DNA of 38,120 nt from CAZRZN01 sp964604565 (GTDB lineage: Bacteria; Pseudomonadota; Alphaproteobacteria; Rhodobacterales; Rhodobacteraceae), in the NCBI GenBank assembly GCA_964604565.1, contig CAZRZN010000013.1, forward strand, positions 1 to 38,120. The letters are read 5' to 3'. Under the pieces are notes generated by a model, which saw nothing but the letters and a program-made list of their open reading frames with translations, was not told where the DNA came from and did no database searches. Positions 38,033 to 38,120 of the stretch are shown here, piece by piece; within the stretch, counting starts at the first letter, position 1; every line of letters begins with the position of its first letter. The position numbers and the translations under genes are program-made.

Positions 38033-38120
38033 TCAGAGCATGGAGCGCAGCATCGAGGTGTTGCTCTGGATAATTGCGTTGAGTTCCATGATCCGGGCGA
38101 GACGTTTCTCGATTTCCGAT
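38033..38120 (-). CDS. 3' end of a second PAS-sensor paralogue (cut by window)
   Basis: The last 28 codons and stop of a minus-strand gene give EIEKRLARIMELNAIIQSNT followed by SMLRSML. Aligned without gaps to the end of the neighbouring 415-aa PAS protein, 21 of 28 residues are identical, so this is a tandem paralogue. The two genes run in the same direction with about 100 bases between them. The rest of the gene lies beyond the window. Confidence 0.8.
   Translation of the reverse strand, partial: SEIEKRLARIMELNAIIQSNTSMLRSML

Overview
The window looks like chromosomal DNA of a Rhodobacteraceae (Roseobacter-group) alphaproteobacterium. The basis is high GC, the gene order mdh / sucC-sucD-sucA-sucB-lpd, a PetP-PetR type regulator pair, an ispA-dxs cluster headed by a histone-deacetylase-like gene, and two copies of a GC-rich hairpin element of a type I recall from this group. 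These placements come from gene content and recalled synteny, not from a database search. I see no rRNA, tRNA, CRISPR array, insertion sequence or prophage. Almost everything is core metabolism; the less ordinary material lies in small unknown genes, intergenic dyads and a tandem pair of PAS-domain sensors.

Region 1 (1-13.9 kb) is a TCA-cycle block. A malyl-CoA lyase/thioesterase-like gene (minus, cut by the window edge) is followed by a small secreted protein and a TSUP membrane transporter. Then malate dehydrogenase, both succinyl-CoA synthetase subunits, and all three parts of the 2-oxoglutarate dehydrogenase complex (E1 sucA, E2 sucB with two lipoyl domains, E3 lpdA) run on the plus strand. 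Three small genes are interleaved: an unknown 140-aa protein between sucC and sucD, a small membrane-anchored protein between sucD and sucA, and a MAPEG-type membrane protein between sucB and lpdA. A strong terminator closes mdh, and a striking 16-bp inverted repeat lies about 0.1 kb upstream of sucC.

Region 2 (14-17.4 kb): ftsE-ftsX-plsC form a tightly overlapping minus-strand operon (cell division and phospholipid acylation), divergent from a zinc-ribbon single-pass membrane protein.

Region 3 (17.6-23.3 kb) is a taurine locus: tauABC uptake genes on the minus strand, divergent from taurine:pyruvate aminotransferase (tpa) with a coupled GNAT gene. Tandem TauR-like sites lie between them, but tauR, xsc and pta are not in the window. 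TauC carries an unusual inserted soluble domain.

Region 4 (23.4-30.2 kb) is mixed: an ImmA/IrrE-like protein whose HExxH motif appears lost, an HU-like protein, AMP nucleosidase, a VOC protein, a class II aldolase/adducin protein, a lytic transglycosylase lipoprotein, and an epimerase-like SDR coupled to an ExoD protein.

Region 5 (30.3-34.3 kb) is the isoprenoid cluster (HDAC-like, xseB, ispA, dxs), nearly all translationally overlapping.

Region 6 (34.4-38.1 kb): a PetP/PetR-like regulator pair divergent from a branched-chain aminotransferase (ilvE), then a soluble Aer-type PAS protein and the 3' end of a close paralogue running off the window.
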